Positions 1 through 7,759 of a stretch of DNA of 11,797 nt are shown in pieces (position 1 is the first letter of the stretch; each line of letters opens with the position of its first letter). This stretch comes from Desulfuromonas sp. SDB (lineage in GTDB: Bacteria > SDB-A), in NCBI GenBank assembly GCA_001412365.1, contig LKUE01000398.1, forward strand, positions 1 to 11,797, given 5' to 3'. Position numbers and translations under genes: made by a program. The notes beneath the pieces were generated by a model that was not told the origin of the DNA, ran no database searches, and was given only the letters and a program-made list of their open reading frames with translations.

Positions 1-2
1 TT

Positions 3-2477
3 TGGTTTAAAGATAACCCTCAAAAAAGATTTATCGGACGGATTAATCCGGTAAAACCAAAATCCGGGGAACTCAACAGGTATGTGGTCTCTTTTATAAA
101 TTATTTTGATGAACAAAGTTACCGGCAGAAGTTGAGAATAAGTGAGGCTAAGGAAAAGGCAATTCTGGGAACTATTCCTGATCTAATCTTTATCCTAAGC
201 TGCAAAGGAGTATTTTTAGATTATCATGTAAATTATCCTGATTTGTTATTTGTACCCCCTGAACAGTTCCTCCATAAATCCTGTTTTCAGGTTCTTCCTC
301 CTGAATTAGCTGAACAGACAATTCAGGCGATCAAACAAGCTATTTCCACCGGTGAAATACAGAAATACGAATACAATCTTGAATTCAACCAGGAAACCAG
401 ATATTTTGAAAGCAGGATGGTTAAACTGGATCCCTACCGGGTCCTGACCATTATTCGGGATATTTCCGAAAGGAAAAAAATTCAAAATGCCCTGGCGGAA
501 AGTGAACGTAAATACAGAGATCTATTTAACCGAGCCAGTGTGGGCATTGCCATCATCCAGGAAGGGATAATTCAATTGGTAAATCCGATGATCTGTTCAA
601 TTATGGGTTACCAGGAATCAGAACTGCAAGGTAAATATTTTGTGGATTTTTTACCTCCATCGGAAAAACATCGGGCAGAAACATTTTATATTATGACTGA
701 AGATAATTATCAGGACCTGGTGGAGGAGAAGGATTTGGAATTAGCCCGGGATTACTTTACCCGATTGAAGGAAAAATATGAAGCGGATTTAAGCTATGAA
801 ACTATGATTTTAAATAAGCAGCAGGAATTAATCTATGCGGAAGTTAATGCCGGTAACATGATTTATAACCACAAGGAAGCTTCTTTAATTTTAATTCGGG
901 ATATCACCAAACAGAAAAAGGCGGAACAGGCTTTAAAGAAAAGTGAAAATCTTTACCGGATGCTGGTGGAAAATGTATTTGACGGGATTTATCTGATGAG
1001 GAACCGGGGATATGAATATGTAAATCCGGAATTTTGCCGGATCACCGGATACAGCTTTGAGGAATTAACTTCTCCTGATTTTGATTTTAAAAATCTTCTA
1101 CCTCCCAGCAGCTTAGTTGAGGTGGAGGATAGATATCGAGCTAGAATTAATCAAAAACCGATACCGGATAAATACGAGACCCAGCTGATTAATAAAGATG
1201 GTGATATAGTGGATGTAGAAATCGGCACTGTAGTTATTGAGGATCCTCAGGATCTTTATGTACTGGGTATTATAAGGGATGTCTCCCAGAAGAAAAAAAA
1301 CGAACAAAAGCAGCAGCAGTTTATGAATAAATTAAAAGATACTCAAAAATTGGAAAGTCTGGGAGTTCTGGCAGGTGGGATTGCCCATGATTTCAACAAC
1401 CTCCTGGTAGGTATCCTGGGAAATGCAGATCTGATTTTAAAATCAAAAATTGGACCGGATAAAATTCTGGAAAAAGTATCGGAGATAGATATTGCTGCTA
1501 AACGAGCAGCTGAGCTGAGCAGGCAGATGTTGGCTTATTCAGGCAAGGGAGTATTTGTAATTCAGAACATCAATCTTAATGAATTGATTGAGGAAATATC
1601 TCATCTATTGGAAACATCTATTTCCAAAAAGGCGGAATTGAACTATAACTTTGAACAATCCCTGCCCTCTATTGAAATAGACGTAACCCAGATCAGGCAG
1701 GTAATTATGAATCTGATCACCAATGCCTCTGAATCTCTGGAAGATAAACCGGGAACCATAACTATTACTACCGGAAGCATTGATTGTGATATGGATTATA
1801 TTCAGAGTACTTTGATGTCTGATTTATCTCCGGGAAAATATGTATCAGTAGAAGTTTCTGATAGCGGATGCGGAATGGATAAAAACATCCTGGATAAAAT
1901 ATTCGAACCTTTTTTCTCTACAAAATTCACCGGAAGAGGATTAGGACTTTCAGCTGTTTCCGGAATTGTAAGAGCTCATGAAGGAGCTATTAAGGTGTAC
2001 AGTGAAACGGGACAGGGAACTACTTTTAAAATTTTGTTTCCCTGTTCAAAAAGCCCTAATCATTATCAAAACAAGAAATTTGAAGAAATTGAGCAATGGA
2101 AGGGCAGTGGTACTGTAATGCTGGTTGATGATGATGATACGGTAAGACCGGTAGTTCAGGGAATGCTTGAATCAATTGGTTATAATGTGATTTTAGCTGA
2201 AGATGGCTATCAGGCAATTGAAATTCTGGCTGATCAATCCGAAAAGGTACACTGTATTATCCTGGATTTAACCATGCCCAAAATGGATGGCAGAGAAACT
2301 CTGGTGGAAATAAAAAAAATAAATCCGAATTTACCTATAATATTATCCAGCGGATACAATGAATCTGATGTTAAATACAGATTTACCCAGGAAGAAAAGT
2401 TTTCTGCTTTTCTTCAGAAACCCTACCGGTTGTCGGATTTAATTGAGAAAATTAGTCAGGTGTTAGATGATTCCTAG
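3..2477 (+). CDS. PAS-rich hybrid sensor histidine kinase with C-terminal receiver domain (5' end missing)
   Basis: A multi-PAS sensor kinase that should autophosphorylate on His and pass the phosphate to its own receiver Asp. The frame is open to the window edge, so the gene is 5'-partial. Residues below are counted from the GTG at 84. Before that codon the translation already reads like the end of a PAS/PAC repeat (RFIGRINPV...GELNRYVVSF), so 84 is not the true start. Three further PAS domains follow at about 21-136, 137-281 and 286-408, each ending in an IIRDIS/LIRDIT/IIRDVS-like strand. The HisKA dimerisation domain has phosphoacceptor H435 (GGIAHDFNN). The HATPase domain shows N543/N547 (N box), D593 (DSGCGMD) and GRGLGL at 617-622. 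The receiver (about 676-795) has acidic residues 682-683, phospho-Asp D728, S755 and K779. No membrane segment is visible in the part present. The signal is unknown. The next gene lies about 50 bases downstream on the same strand. Confidence 0.95.
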   Translation, partial: WFKDNPQKRFIGRINPVKPKSGELNRYVVSFINYFDEQSYRQKLRISEAKEKAILGTIPDLIFILSCKGVFLDYHVNYPDLLFVPPEQFLHKSCFQVLPPELAEQTIQAIKQAISTGEIQKYEYNLEFNQETRYFESRMVKLDPYRVLTIIRDISERKKIQNALAESERKYRDLFNRASVGIAIIQEGIIQLVNPMICSIMGYQESELQGKYFVDFLPPSEKHRAETFYIMTEDNYQDLVEEKDLELARDYFTRLKEKYEADLSYETMILNKQQELIYAEVNAGNMIYNHKEASLILIRDITKQKKAEQALKKSENLYRMLVENVFDGIYLMRNRGYEYVNPEFCRITGYSFEELTSPDFDFKNLLPPSSLVEVEDRYRARINQKPIPDKYETQLINKDGDIVDVEIGTVVIEDPQDLYVLGIIRDVSQKKKNEQKQQQFMNKLKDTQKLESLGVLAGGIAHDFNNLLVGILGNADLILKSKIGPDKILEKVSEIDIAAKRAAELSRQMLAYSGKGVFVIQNINLNELIEEISHLLETSISKKAELNYNFEQSLPSIEIDVTQIRQVIMNLITNASESLEDKPGTITITTGSIDCDMDYIQSTLMSDLSPGKYVSVEVSDSGCGMDKNILDKIFEPFFSTKFTGRGLGLSAVSGIVRAHEGAIKVYSETGQGTTFKILFPCSKSPNHYQNKKFEEIEQWKGSGTVMLVDDDDTVRPVVQGMLESIGYNVILAEDGYQAIEILADQSEKVHCIILDLTMPKMDGRETLVEIKKINPNLPIILSSGYNESDVKYRFTQEEKFSAFLQKPYRLSDLIEKISQVLDDS

Positions 2478-2519
2478 ATAACCGGTAATAAACTGATAAT
2501 TCCTGTTAATGTCCCTGAT

Positions 2520-2525
2520 GAGGAG
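2520..2525 (+). promoter_or_regulatory. Ribosome binding site deciding the start at 2532
   Basis: GAGGAG ends six bases before the ATG at 2532 but directly abuts the alternative in-frame ATG at 2526. Normal Shine-Dalgarno spacing therefore favours 2532. Confidence 0.6.
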
Positions 2526-2531
2526 ATGATT

Positions 2532-3338
2532 ATGAGTGGAATTGTATTTATGAAGACTGCGGAAATAGATAGCATAAAGCATTTTTACCTTAAACAGGTC
2601 GGCTGTACAGTATGGCTGGACCAGGGTGGCTGTATAATTTTCCAGCATGGAAATTTTTTATTTGGCTTTTGTCATTCTTCCCAGGCTGAAATTCAGGGAG
2701 TTATCACCTTTTTTTATCCCCAGCCCCGTCAAGTTGACCAAATGTATGATCGTTTGCGGAAATATGCTGTAAGTGAAGTTAAAAATAATGATGAATATAA
2801 CATATATCACTTCTATGCCCGTGATCCTGAGAAAAGAACAGTTGAATTTCAATGTTTTAACCATGCTCTGATTCCTTATCTTTCGGGCAGTGAACTGCTG
2901 CTGCCTTCTTGTTCTGCTAAACCCCGGAAAATGAATTTTGAATTTATTGAAAAAATACAAGAAGAATATGAACTTAATTTGGCGGAGGGATTTGATAATT
3001 CAGCCTACTATAAATTAATTGATAATCCTTCCTGTTTACAGGATTTGATATCCCCTCAACCTATTCCAACTAAATTAAATAATCAGAAAATAATTGCAGT
3101 TGCAATTTGTTCAGATCCTCAACAGTCTGATTTCTATAGGCAGGAAGCAGGTCAGGCTACCTATCATCTTATATTGAAGGCAAGGCTTTGGGGTTGGTCC
3201 CCCTATTGGATTAAACAGATTGACCAGGATAAAATCAAGAATGTTATCAATATCCCTACCCATCATGCTGTAGATTCAATTATAATTGTGGATGGTGCTG
3301 AAAAACAGAATAATTTAATTTCAAATCATATTTCTTAG
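2532..3338 (+). CDS. Glyoxalase-like (VOC) domain fused to a C-terminal half nitroreductase-like domain
   Basis: A 268-residue two-part cytosolic protein. Residues 2-110 have the VOC/glyoxalase fold pattern: a paired strand-helix start (GIVFMKTAEIDSIKHFY), then a final strand of the DP-[DE]-x-R-x-[IV]-E type (D98 to E105). The first metal-ligand His usual in VOC enzymes is absent, although E105 is present. A helical linker follows. Residues 185-258 resemble the C-terminal half of nitroreductases: a strand ending AICSDP, a helix ATYHLILKARLWGWSPYW in the place of the 'AAxNLLLAAxxLGLGSCW' element, and NIPTHHAVDSIIIVDG in the place of 'GIPExxxVVALIxLG'. The Arg-rich FMN-contact start (RRSxRxF) of nitroreductases is missing, so flavin binding is doubtful. 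Substrate unknown. It sits between the kinase and dCMP deaminase genes on the same strand. The domain calls come from pattern memory: VOC is fairly sure, nitroreductase less so. Confidence 0.75.
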   Translation: MSGIVFMKTAEIDSIKHFYLKQVGCTVWLDQGGCIIFQHGNFLFGFCHSSQAEIQGVITFFYPQPRQVDQMYDRLRKYAVSEVKNNDEYNIYHFYARDPEKRTVEFQCFNHALIPYLSGSELLLPSCSAKPRKMNFEFIEKIQEEYELNLAEGFDNSAYYKLIDNPSCLQDLISPQPIPTKLNNQKIIAVAICSDPQQSDFYRQEAGQATYHLILKARLWGWSPYWIKQIDQDKIKNVINIPTHHAVDSIIIVDGAEKQNNLISNHIS

Positions 3339-3367
3339 TGGGGGTGGAGGATTAACCGGAGGTAATA

Positions 3368-3856
3368 ATGAATCCTAGAAAAGATTATCTTAGTTGGGAT
3401 CAGTACTTTATGGGAGTAGCTTTACTATCTGCTCAACGCAGTAAAGATCCCAATACTCAGGTGGGTGCCTGTATTGTGGATCAGCATAAAAAAATTGTTG
3501 GAGTTGGATACAATGGACTGCCTCTGGGCTGTTCAGATCAGAAATATCCCTGGTCTCGACAGGGAGAATTTTTACAAACCAAATATCCTTATGTCTGTCA
3601 TGCGGAACTAAATGCCATTATCAATAAAAACAGTAAAGATTTGTACGGGTGCAGTATTTATGTCGGCTTGTTTCCCTGCAATGAATGTGCCAAAGTTATT
3701 ATACAATCAGGGATAATAGAAGTGGTATATCTGTCAGATAAATATTCCCATACCGATTCAGTCAAAGCTTCCAAAATGATGTTTGAAAGCGCTAATGTAA
3801 AATACCGGCAGTTAACCACAGATATCCAGAAAATCGAGATAAACTTTAATGTCTGA
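3368..3856 (+). CDS. Deoxycytidylate (dCMP) deaminase
   Basis: A zinc-dependent cytosolic enzyme converting dCMP to dUMP, feeding thymidylate synthesis. The 162-residue length is normal for the family. Zinc and catalytic residues are visible: H78 and E80 in CHAELNA, and C104 and C107 in FPCNECAK. The GYNG element at 47-50, linked in the family to dCTP/dTTP allosteric control, is intact. The stretch YPYVCHAELNAI through KNS, FPCNECAK and LSDKYS is strikingly close to animal DCTD as I remember it, closer than to Bacillus ComEB. GGAGGT at 3358-3363 lies four bases before the ATG. The last eight bases overlap the start of the HAD gene, which indicates translational coupling. Function is close to certain; the evolutionary affinity is an inference. 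Confidence 0.95.
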   Translation: MNPRKDYLSWDQYFMGVALLSAQRSKDPNTQVGACIVDQHKKIVGVGYNGLPLGCSDQKYPWSRQGEFLQTKYPYVCHAELNAIINKNSKDLYGCSIYVGLFPCNECAKVIIQSGIIEVVYLSDKYSHTDSVKASKMMFESANVKYRQLTTDIQKIEINFNV

Positions 3857-4655
3857 AACCAATTATCCTGATCCCGGATATATACTGGGTATAGATCTTC
3901 ATGGTACAATGCTTGACCGAAAATGGCAGATTAATCGCAACCATGAAAAAAAAATGCTTCAACGGTTAACCGTGGTCAAAAAACATGCACCAGTGTATAT
4001 ATGCACAGGCAATGACTATTCTTTTATTGAGAAATATCTCCCTGAATCAGTTATCAAAGTAATGTCCGGATTTGTCCTGGAAACTGGTTGCCTTATCAGA
4101 ACTGAAGGAAAACAAAAACGGTTAACTGATCAGCAGACTGTTTCCAGGGTAAAGCAGCTTGAACAAGATTTAAAAAAGATTAAGTTTAACCAGGTACTTT
4201 ATTTTGCCCGGAGAGACACCACCGTCAGCATGTTCACCAGAGATGAACAGGGAGGAGCTGATCCTCAGGATTTATTTGAGCAGGTGGTCCCATGGATAAA
4301 AAACAGCGAGTATCAGGAAATGTTTAATATTACCCATTCCAGTGTAGCTGTGGATATTATTCCGGTGGGTTTTAATAAATACCGGGGATTATTAGAACTT
4401 TCCGGGGGAAAGGAAATTATCTGCATAGCTGATTCCAGAAATGATTTAACCATGATATCAAATGCTGATTACTCATTTGTTCCCGCTAATGCTTATGGTA
4501 AACTTGATATATTGCTGGGGGATAGAAAAATGGTAAGTATTGATAATAACCTGATTGATTTTAAGCAGGTAGTGGTTAAAAGTAAATCTGCCTATACTTC
4601 GGGGGTAATTGAGATATTGAACTTTCTAAACAGAAACCTGTTCCATGAAAACTAA
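3849..4655 (+). CDS. HAD superfamily (Cof-like, type IIB) phosphatase with DxH in place of DxD
   Basis: A 268-residue cytosolic HAD hydrolase of the Cof/sucrose-phosphatase type with a cap inserted between motifs II and III (about residues 80-170). Motif I is D16-L-H-G-T: the nucleophilic Asp is present, but the second Asp, the usual general acid/base of phosphatases, is His18 (codon CAT at 3900-3902, one base from GAT). Motif II Thr is T53 (YICTGND), motif III Lys is K177, and motif IV is D195-S-R-N-D199. The C-terminal SAYTSGVIEIL resembles the end of sugar-phosphate or phosphoglycolate phosphatases. Because the acid/base is replaced, activity may be altered or lost. The substrate cannot be told. 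It overlaps dCMP deaminase by eight bases and the deacetylase by eleven. No strong ribosome site is visible, so it probably relies on coupled translation. Confidence 0.85.
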   Translation: MSETNYPDPGYILGIDLHGTMLDRKWQINRNHEKKMLQRLTVVKKHAPVYICTGNDYSFIEKYLPESVIKVMSGFVLETGCLIRTEGKQKRLTDQQTVSRVKQLEQDLKKIKFNQVLYFARRDTTVSMFTRDEQGGADPQDLFEQVVPWIKNSEYQEMFNITHSSVAVDIIPVGFNKYRGLLELSGGKEIICIADSRNDLTMISNADYSFVPANAYGKLDILLGDRKMVSIDNNLIDFKQVVVKSKSAYTSGVIEILNFLNRNLFHEN

Positions 4656-5484
4656 AATATTTATACTGCTGCTGGGAGTTGGATTTTCTCTGTGTTCCCA
4701 CCAGGTTGCCATAACTTTTGATGATCTTCCCATTGCTTATCCCGGACACCTTTCTCCGGAGGTTCAGGTGAAATATTTTAACCATATCCTGTATGTTCTG
4801 GACCAGCATGAAATTGGGGTTACCGGATTTGTAGTGGGTATGAATATTTATCCGTATAAATGGAATTTACTCAATGAATTTTGTTCACGAGGACATGTGG
4901 TGGGAAATCATACTTACAGCCATTTAAATCTCAATGATACCAGTTGCACTGCGTTTATTGAAGATATTTTTAGGTGTGAGGAAATTGTTGACAGTTTGCC
5001 CACCTGGCAAAGATATTTCCGTTATCCTTATCTGCATAGAGGAGATACTCCGGAGAAGAAGGACAGTATCTACAGATTCTTGTACAAAGCAAAGTACCAC
5101 ATAGTTCCGGTTAGTATCTATACCGATGATTGGATATACAACCGTGACTACCTTAGAGCAATGGAACGGGGAGAGGATTCATTGTTGGATTCAATCGGTT
5201 CTGCTTATCTAGACCATATATTCCAGGTCAGCAACTACTTTGACAGTCTGGCTTACAGATATGAACACAGACAGATTCCTCATATTTTATTGCTGCACAT
5301 GAATTTCATAAATTCACTGTATTTGGATACTATAATAAATTGGTATGAACAGAATAATTGGGAATTTATCCCGGTCAGCCGGGCATTACAGGATTCCTTC
5401 TACTGGAAAGAAAATACTTTCATCGGGGGCACCGGATATTATCATTTAGTACCTCTTCTTCCCGGGGAGGCAAGCAAAAGATGA
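4645..5484 (+). CDS. Secreted polysaccharide deacetylase (NodB/carbohydrate esterase 4 type)
   Basis: A 279-residue exported hydrolase predicted to remove N- or O-acetyl groups from cell-wall or extracellular polysaccharide. An N-terminal hydrophobic stretch (residues 5-17 after MKTK) is a short Sec signal. CE4 motifs appear in order: T24-F-D26-D27 (catalytic base and metal Asp), H89-x3-H93 in GNHTYSH (metal His), R126-Y-P-Y129, and L215-L-L-H218 near the end. This complete set suggests an active metalloenzyme. The mature domain starts almost directly after the signal, with no anchoring or binding module. The gene begins inside the last eleven bases of the HAD gene and ends in an ATGA overlap with the next gene. 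The true polymer (peptidoglycan, chitin-like or other) is not determinable. Confidence 0.9.
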   Translation: MKTKIFILLLGVGFSLCSHQVAITFDDLPIAYPGHLSPEVQVKYFNHILYVLDQHEIGVTGFVVGMNIYPYKWNLLNEFCSRGHVVGNHTYSHLNLNDTSCTAFIEDIFRCEEIVDSLPTWQRYFRYPYLHRGDTPEKKDSIYRFLYKAKYHIVPVSIYTDDWIYNRDYLRAMERGEDSLLDSIGSAYLDHIFQVSNYFDSLAYRYEHRQIPHILLLHMNFINSLYLDTIINWYEQNNWEFIPVSRALQDSFYWKENTFIGGTGYYHLVPLLPGEASKR

Positions 5485-6323
5485 AGTGGTTAACCATCTT
5501 TTTTATCCTGGTATTAAATATAAAAATAAGTCAGTTGAATTTAAATGCTCTAGTTAAATTAACAGATTATATTGACCAAAGAATTAACGCCCATGCCCCC
5601 ACCCCTCCTGACCATGCATGGACCTTCACCATTATATATGATAATTATGCTTACAATCCCCGGCTTGAACCGGATTGGGGGTGGTCCTGCCTGATCAGCA
5701 GAGATAGCTTAAATGTTTTAGTTGATGCCGGCAGCAGGGGAGATATATTAATTTCCAATCTTAATTATTATCAGCTGACCCCGGAAAGTATTGATGTGGT
5801 GGTTATAACTCACCGCCATTTAGATCATTACGGGGGATTGTCTCATTTCAATCCTCATCAGCCGGATATCCAATATTATGTCCCTTTTAATTTCAGTAAT
5901 CAGCAGCTGGACCAACTGGTGATGAACTCCAGTCAGATTCACTACCTCAGGGATTATACAGTTATCACTGAACAGGTGTTCTCCACAGGACTACTGGGAG
6001 AGGAAATACCGGAGCAATCGGTGGTGGTGGACACTGACAGCGGACTGGTATTGATTACCGGCTGTTCCCATCCTGGTTTGATTAATATTGTAGAAAAAGT
6101 AAATGATCTTTTTGAACAGAAAATTTTTCTGGTTATGGGGGGATTCCATTTAACCGGACAATCTGATGACGTTCTTTTAAACCTTGCTCAGAAATTAGAT
6201 TCAGCGGGGATAAAATATGTGGCGCCTTCTCACTGTTCAGGAGATGAAACCAGAAAAATCTTTAAGGATTATTTTAAGCAGCGGTTTATTGAAGTGGGAG
6301 TTGGTTTTGAGATCACTATATAA
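5481..6323 (+). CDS. Probably exported metallo-beta-lactamase-fold hydrolase, RFA-P synthase/DHPS-like
   Basis: A 280-residue metallo-beta-lactamase-fold protein. Metal ligands are visible: H111-x-H113-x-D115-H116 (THRHLDH), H197 in TGCSHPG, and later H223 (GGFHL) and H251 (PSHCSGDE). The TGCSHPG, GGFHL and PSHC-SG arrangement is typical of the subgroup annotated as 7,8-dihydropterin-6-methyl ribofuranosylaminobenzene phosphate synthase-like, whose real bacterial substrates are mostly unknown. The N terminus (MKWLTIFFILVLNI) looks like a signal peptide or anchor, so it probably works outside the cytoplasm. I chose the ATG at 5481 because it overlaps the previous stop as ATGA and has GGGAGG at 5465-5470; the frame itself is open from 5358. 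Coupling to the deacetylase suggests a shared envelope role. Confidence 0.85.
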   Translation: MKWLTIFFILVLNIKISQLNLNALVKLTDYIDQRINAHAPTPPDHAWTFTIIYDNYAYNPRLEPDWGWSCLISRDSLNVLVDAGSRGDILISNLNYYQLTPESIDVVVITHRHLDHYGGLSHFNPHQPDIQYYVPFNFSNQQLDQLVMNSSQIHYLRDYTVITEQVFSTGLLGEEIPEQSVVVDTDSGLVLITGCSHPGLINIVEKVNDLFEQKIFLVMGGFHLTGQSDDVLLNLAQKLDSAGIKYVAPSHCSGDETRKIFKDYFKQRFIEVGVGFEITI

Positions 6324-6380
6324 AAATGATAGTATTGGTATAACTTTTAAATAATTTAATTTAAACTTAACCGGGTAAAT

Positions 6381-7709
6381 ATGCTGGAAGATAAAAATAA
6401 GAATATATATGTTTTAGATACCAATGTAGTCCTCTATGATTACCGGTGTATATTTTCATTTGACCATCAGATTGTGGTAATTCCAATTACATTACTGGAA
6501 GAGCTGGATAATTTTAAAAAGGGGAATGAAATTATTAATTTTAATGCCCGGGAATTTACCAGAGTACTGGATGGTTTGATTGGAAATCAATTACTCAATG
6601 AAGGAGTTGAACTTGACCATGGCGGTTTTGTTATGGTGGATACCAATATAAAACAGGATAAGTTTCTAAAGGAGGTGTTCTGGGAAGATAAACCCGATCA
6701 CCGCATTCTTTCAGTTGCCTATAATCTGGCAAAAAAATACAGCAAATCCAGAGTCAGGTTGGTCAGTAAGGATATCAATTTAAGAATGAAAGCCAAAAGC
6801 ATCGGCATTTATTCTCAGGATTATGAAACCGGGAAGATAAAGAATATTGATGAACTGTATACCGGAAAAAATCTTTTGGAGAAGGTAAAAGATGAAATTA
6901 TTGACAATTTGTTTCAAAATGAACAGGTGGAGATAGCTGAGTTAAACTTGGACTCTGAACCATATCCCCATGAATATTTTATTTTACGGAATATCCGCAA
7001 AAGCATTTTAGCTACTTTTTGTCAGGAAACCCAGGCTTTGCAGGTGGTGTGGAAAAAAAGTGCTTCCGCCATACAGCCCCGCAATGCTGAGCAGATGTTT
7101 TCTCTGGATGCGCTGATGAATCCTGAAATCCTTTTGGTTACTCTGGCGGGGAAAGCGGGTACCGGTAAAACCTTAATGGCTTTGGCTGCTTCTTTGGAAA
7201 TGCGGGATAATTATCACCAGATATTGTTAGCCCGTCCCATCATTCCTCTGGCTAATAAAGATATTGGCTACCTTCCCGGCAGCATAAAACGAAAAATTGA
7301 TCCCTACATGCAGCCCTTGTTCGACAATCTTTCAGTTATTCAAAATCAATTTGGTGAAGGGACCAGGGAATTTAAACAGTATTCTGATTTAATAGATCAA
7401 GGAAAACTGGTGATAACCCCTCTTGCCTTTATCCGGGGAAGGACTTTGCCCAAGGTTTATTTTATTGTGGATGAAGCGCAGAATTTAACCCCTCATGAAG
7501 TTAAAACTATTATCACCAGAGCGGGAGAGGGGACCAAAATTGTTTTCACCGGTGACCCTTATCAGATTGACACTCCCTATCTTGATTCCCGCAGCAACGG
7601 ACTTACCTATTTAATTGATCAAATGAAAGGTCAGCCGGTTTATGCTCATATTACTCTGGAAAAAGGGGAAAGATCACCCCTGGCGGAATTGGCATCAAAT
7701 TTATTGTAA
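6381..7709 (+). CDS. phoH: PIN-PhoH protein (PhoH2-type: PIN nuclease domain plus PhoH ATPase)
   Basis: A 442-residue cytosolic protein with the full PhoH2 layout. Residues 8-150 are a PIN nuclease domain with the expected acidic residues: D13 (LDTN), E40/E41 (LLEELDNFK), D106 (DKPDHRIL) and D131 (VSKDINLR). The linker precedes a PhoH ATPase domain with Walker A at 257-264 (GKAGTGKT) and Walker B D364-E365 (FIVDEAQNL). A sensor-like FTGDPYQID at 389-397 and a C-terminal Arg (ERSPLAELA) follow. Family members studied elsewhere are described as coupled RNA helicase/RNases. The start ATG follows an A+T-rich 57-base spacer with no good ribosome site (only CGGG about eight bases away), so translation may be weak or regulated. 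No small antitoxin-like frame precedes it, unlike mycobacterial PhoAT-PhoH2. Confidence 0.93.
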   Translation: MLEDKNKNIYVLDTNVVLYDYRCIFSFDHQIVVIPITLLEELDNFKKGNEIINFNAREFTRVLDGLIGNQLLNEGVELDHGGFVMVDTNIKQDKFLKEVFWEDKPDHRILSVAYNLAKKYSKSRVRLVSKDINLRMKAKSIGIYSQDYETGKIKNIDELYTGKNLLEKVKDEIIDNLFQNEQVEIAELNLDSEPYPHEYFILRNIRKSILATFCQETQALQVVWKKSASAIQPRNAEQMFSLDALMNPEILLVTLAGKAGTGKTLMALAASLEMRDNYHQILLARPIIPLANKDIGYLPGSIKRKIDPYMQPLFDNLSVIQNQFGEGTREFKQYSDLIDQGKLVITPLAFIRGRTLPKVYFIVDEAQNLTPHEVKTIITRAGEGTKIVFTGDPYQIDTPYLDSRSNGLTYLIDQMKGQPVYAHITLEKGERSPLAELASNLL

Positions 7710-7736
7710 ATAGTAAAAATTTATGGAACAGGATAA

Positions 7737-7759
7737 ATCACTGTGATAATATTGTTATC
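7737..7759 (+). promoter_or_regulatory. Two overlapping dyads upstream of the DUF3644 gene, possible operator
   Basis: The 74-base spacer before 7784 contains ATCAC-T-GTGAT (7737-7747) and GATAA-tattg-TTATC (7745-7759), both perfect inverted repeats. A TATGAT hexamer at 7773-7778 could be a -10 box, but no matching -35 is seen. Short A+T dyads occur by chance in such DNA, so a regulatory role is only a possibility. Confidence 0.3.

Noticed and set aside
84-86. GTG start for the hybrid kinase
   Set aside because: The frame is open to the window edge, and the upstream codons continue a PAS/PAC-like sequence; no ribosome site precedes it.
2658-2960. 100-codon open frame on the minus strand
   Set aside because: It is antisense to the VOC/nitroreductase-like gene, has no ribosome site or family resemblance; the other minus-strand frames inside plus-strand genes (such as 8323-8601) are the same kind of shadow.
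4645-4700. Lipoprotein signal on the deacetylase (FSLC)
   Set aside because: Leu directly before the Cys and Phe at -3 do not fit a lipobox; an ordinary Sec signal fits better.
5358-5480. 41-residue N-terminal extension of the MBL-fold protein
   Set aside because: It overlaps the deacetylase gene in another frame, has no family resemblance, and the ATGA overlap at 5481 with a signal peptide is a far better start.
6324-6380. Small antitoxin-like gene before phoH, as in mycobacterial PhoAT-PhoH2
   Set aside because: Only 57 A+T-rich bases separate the genes, with no room for an open frame of useful length.
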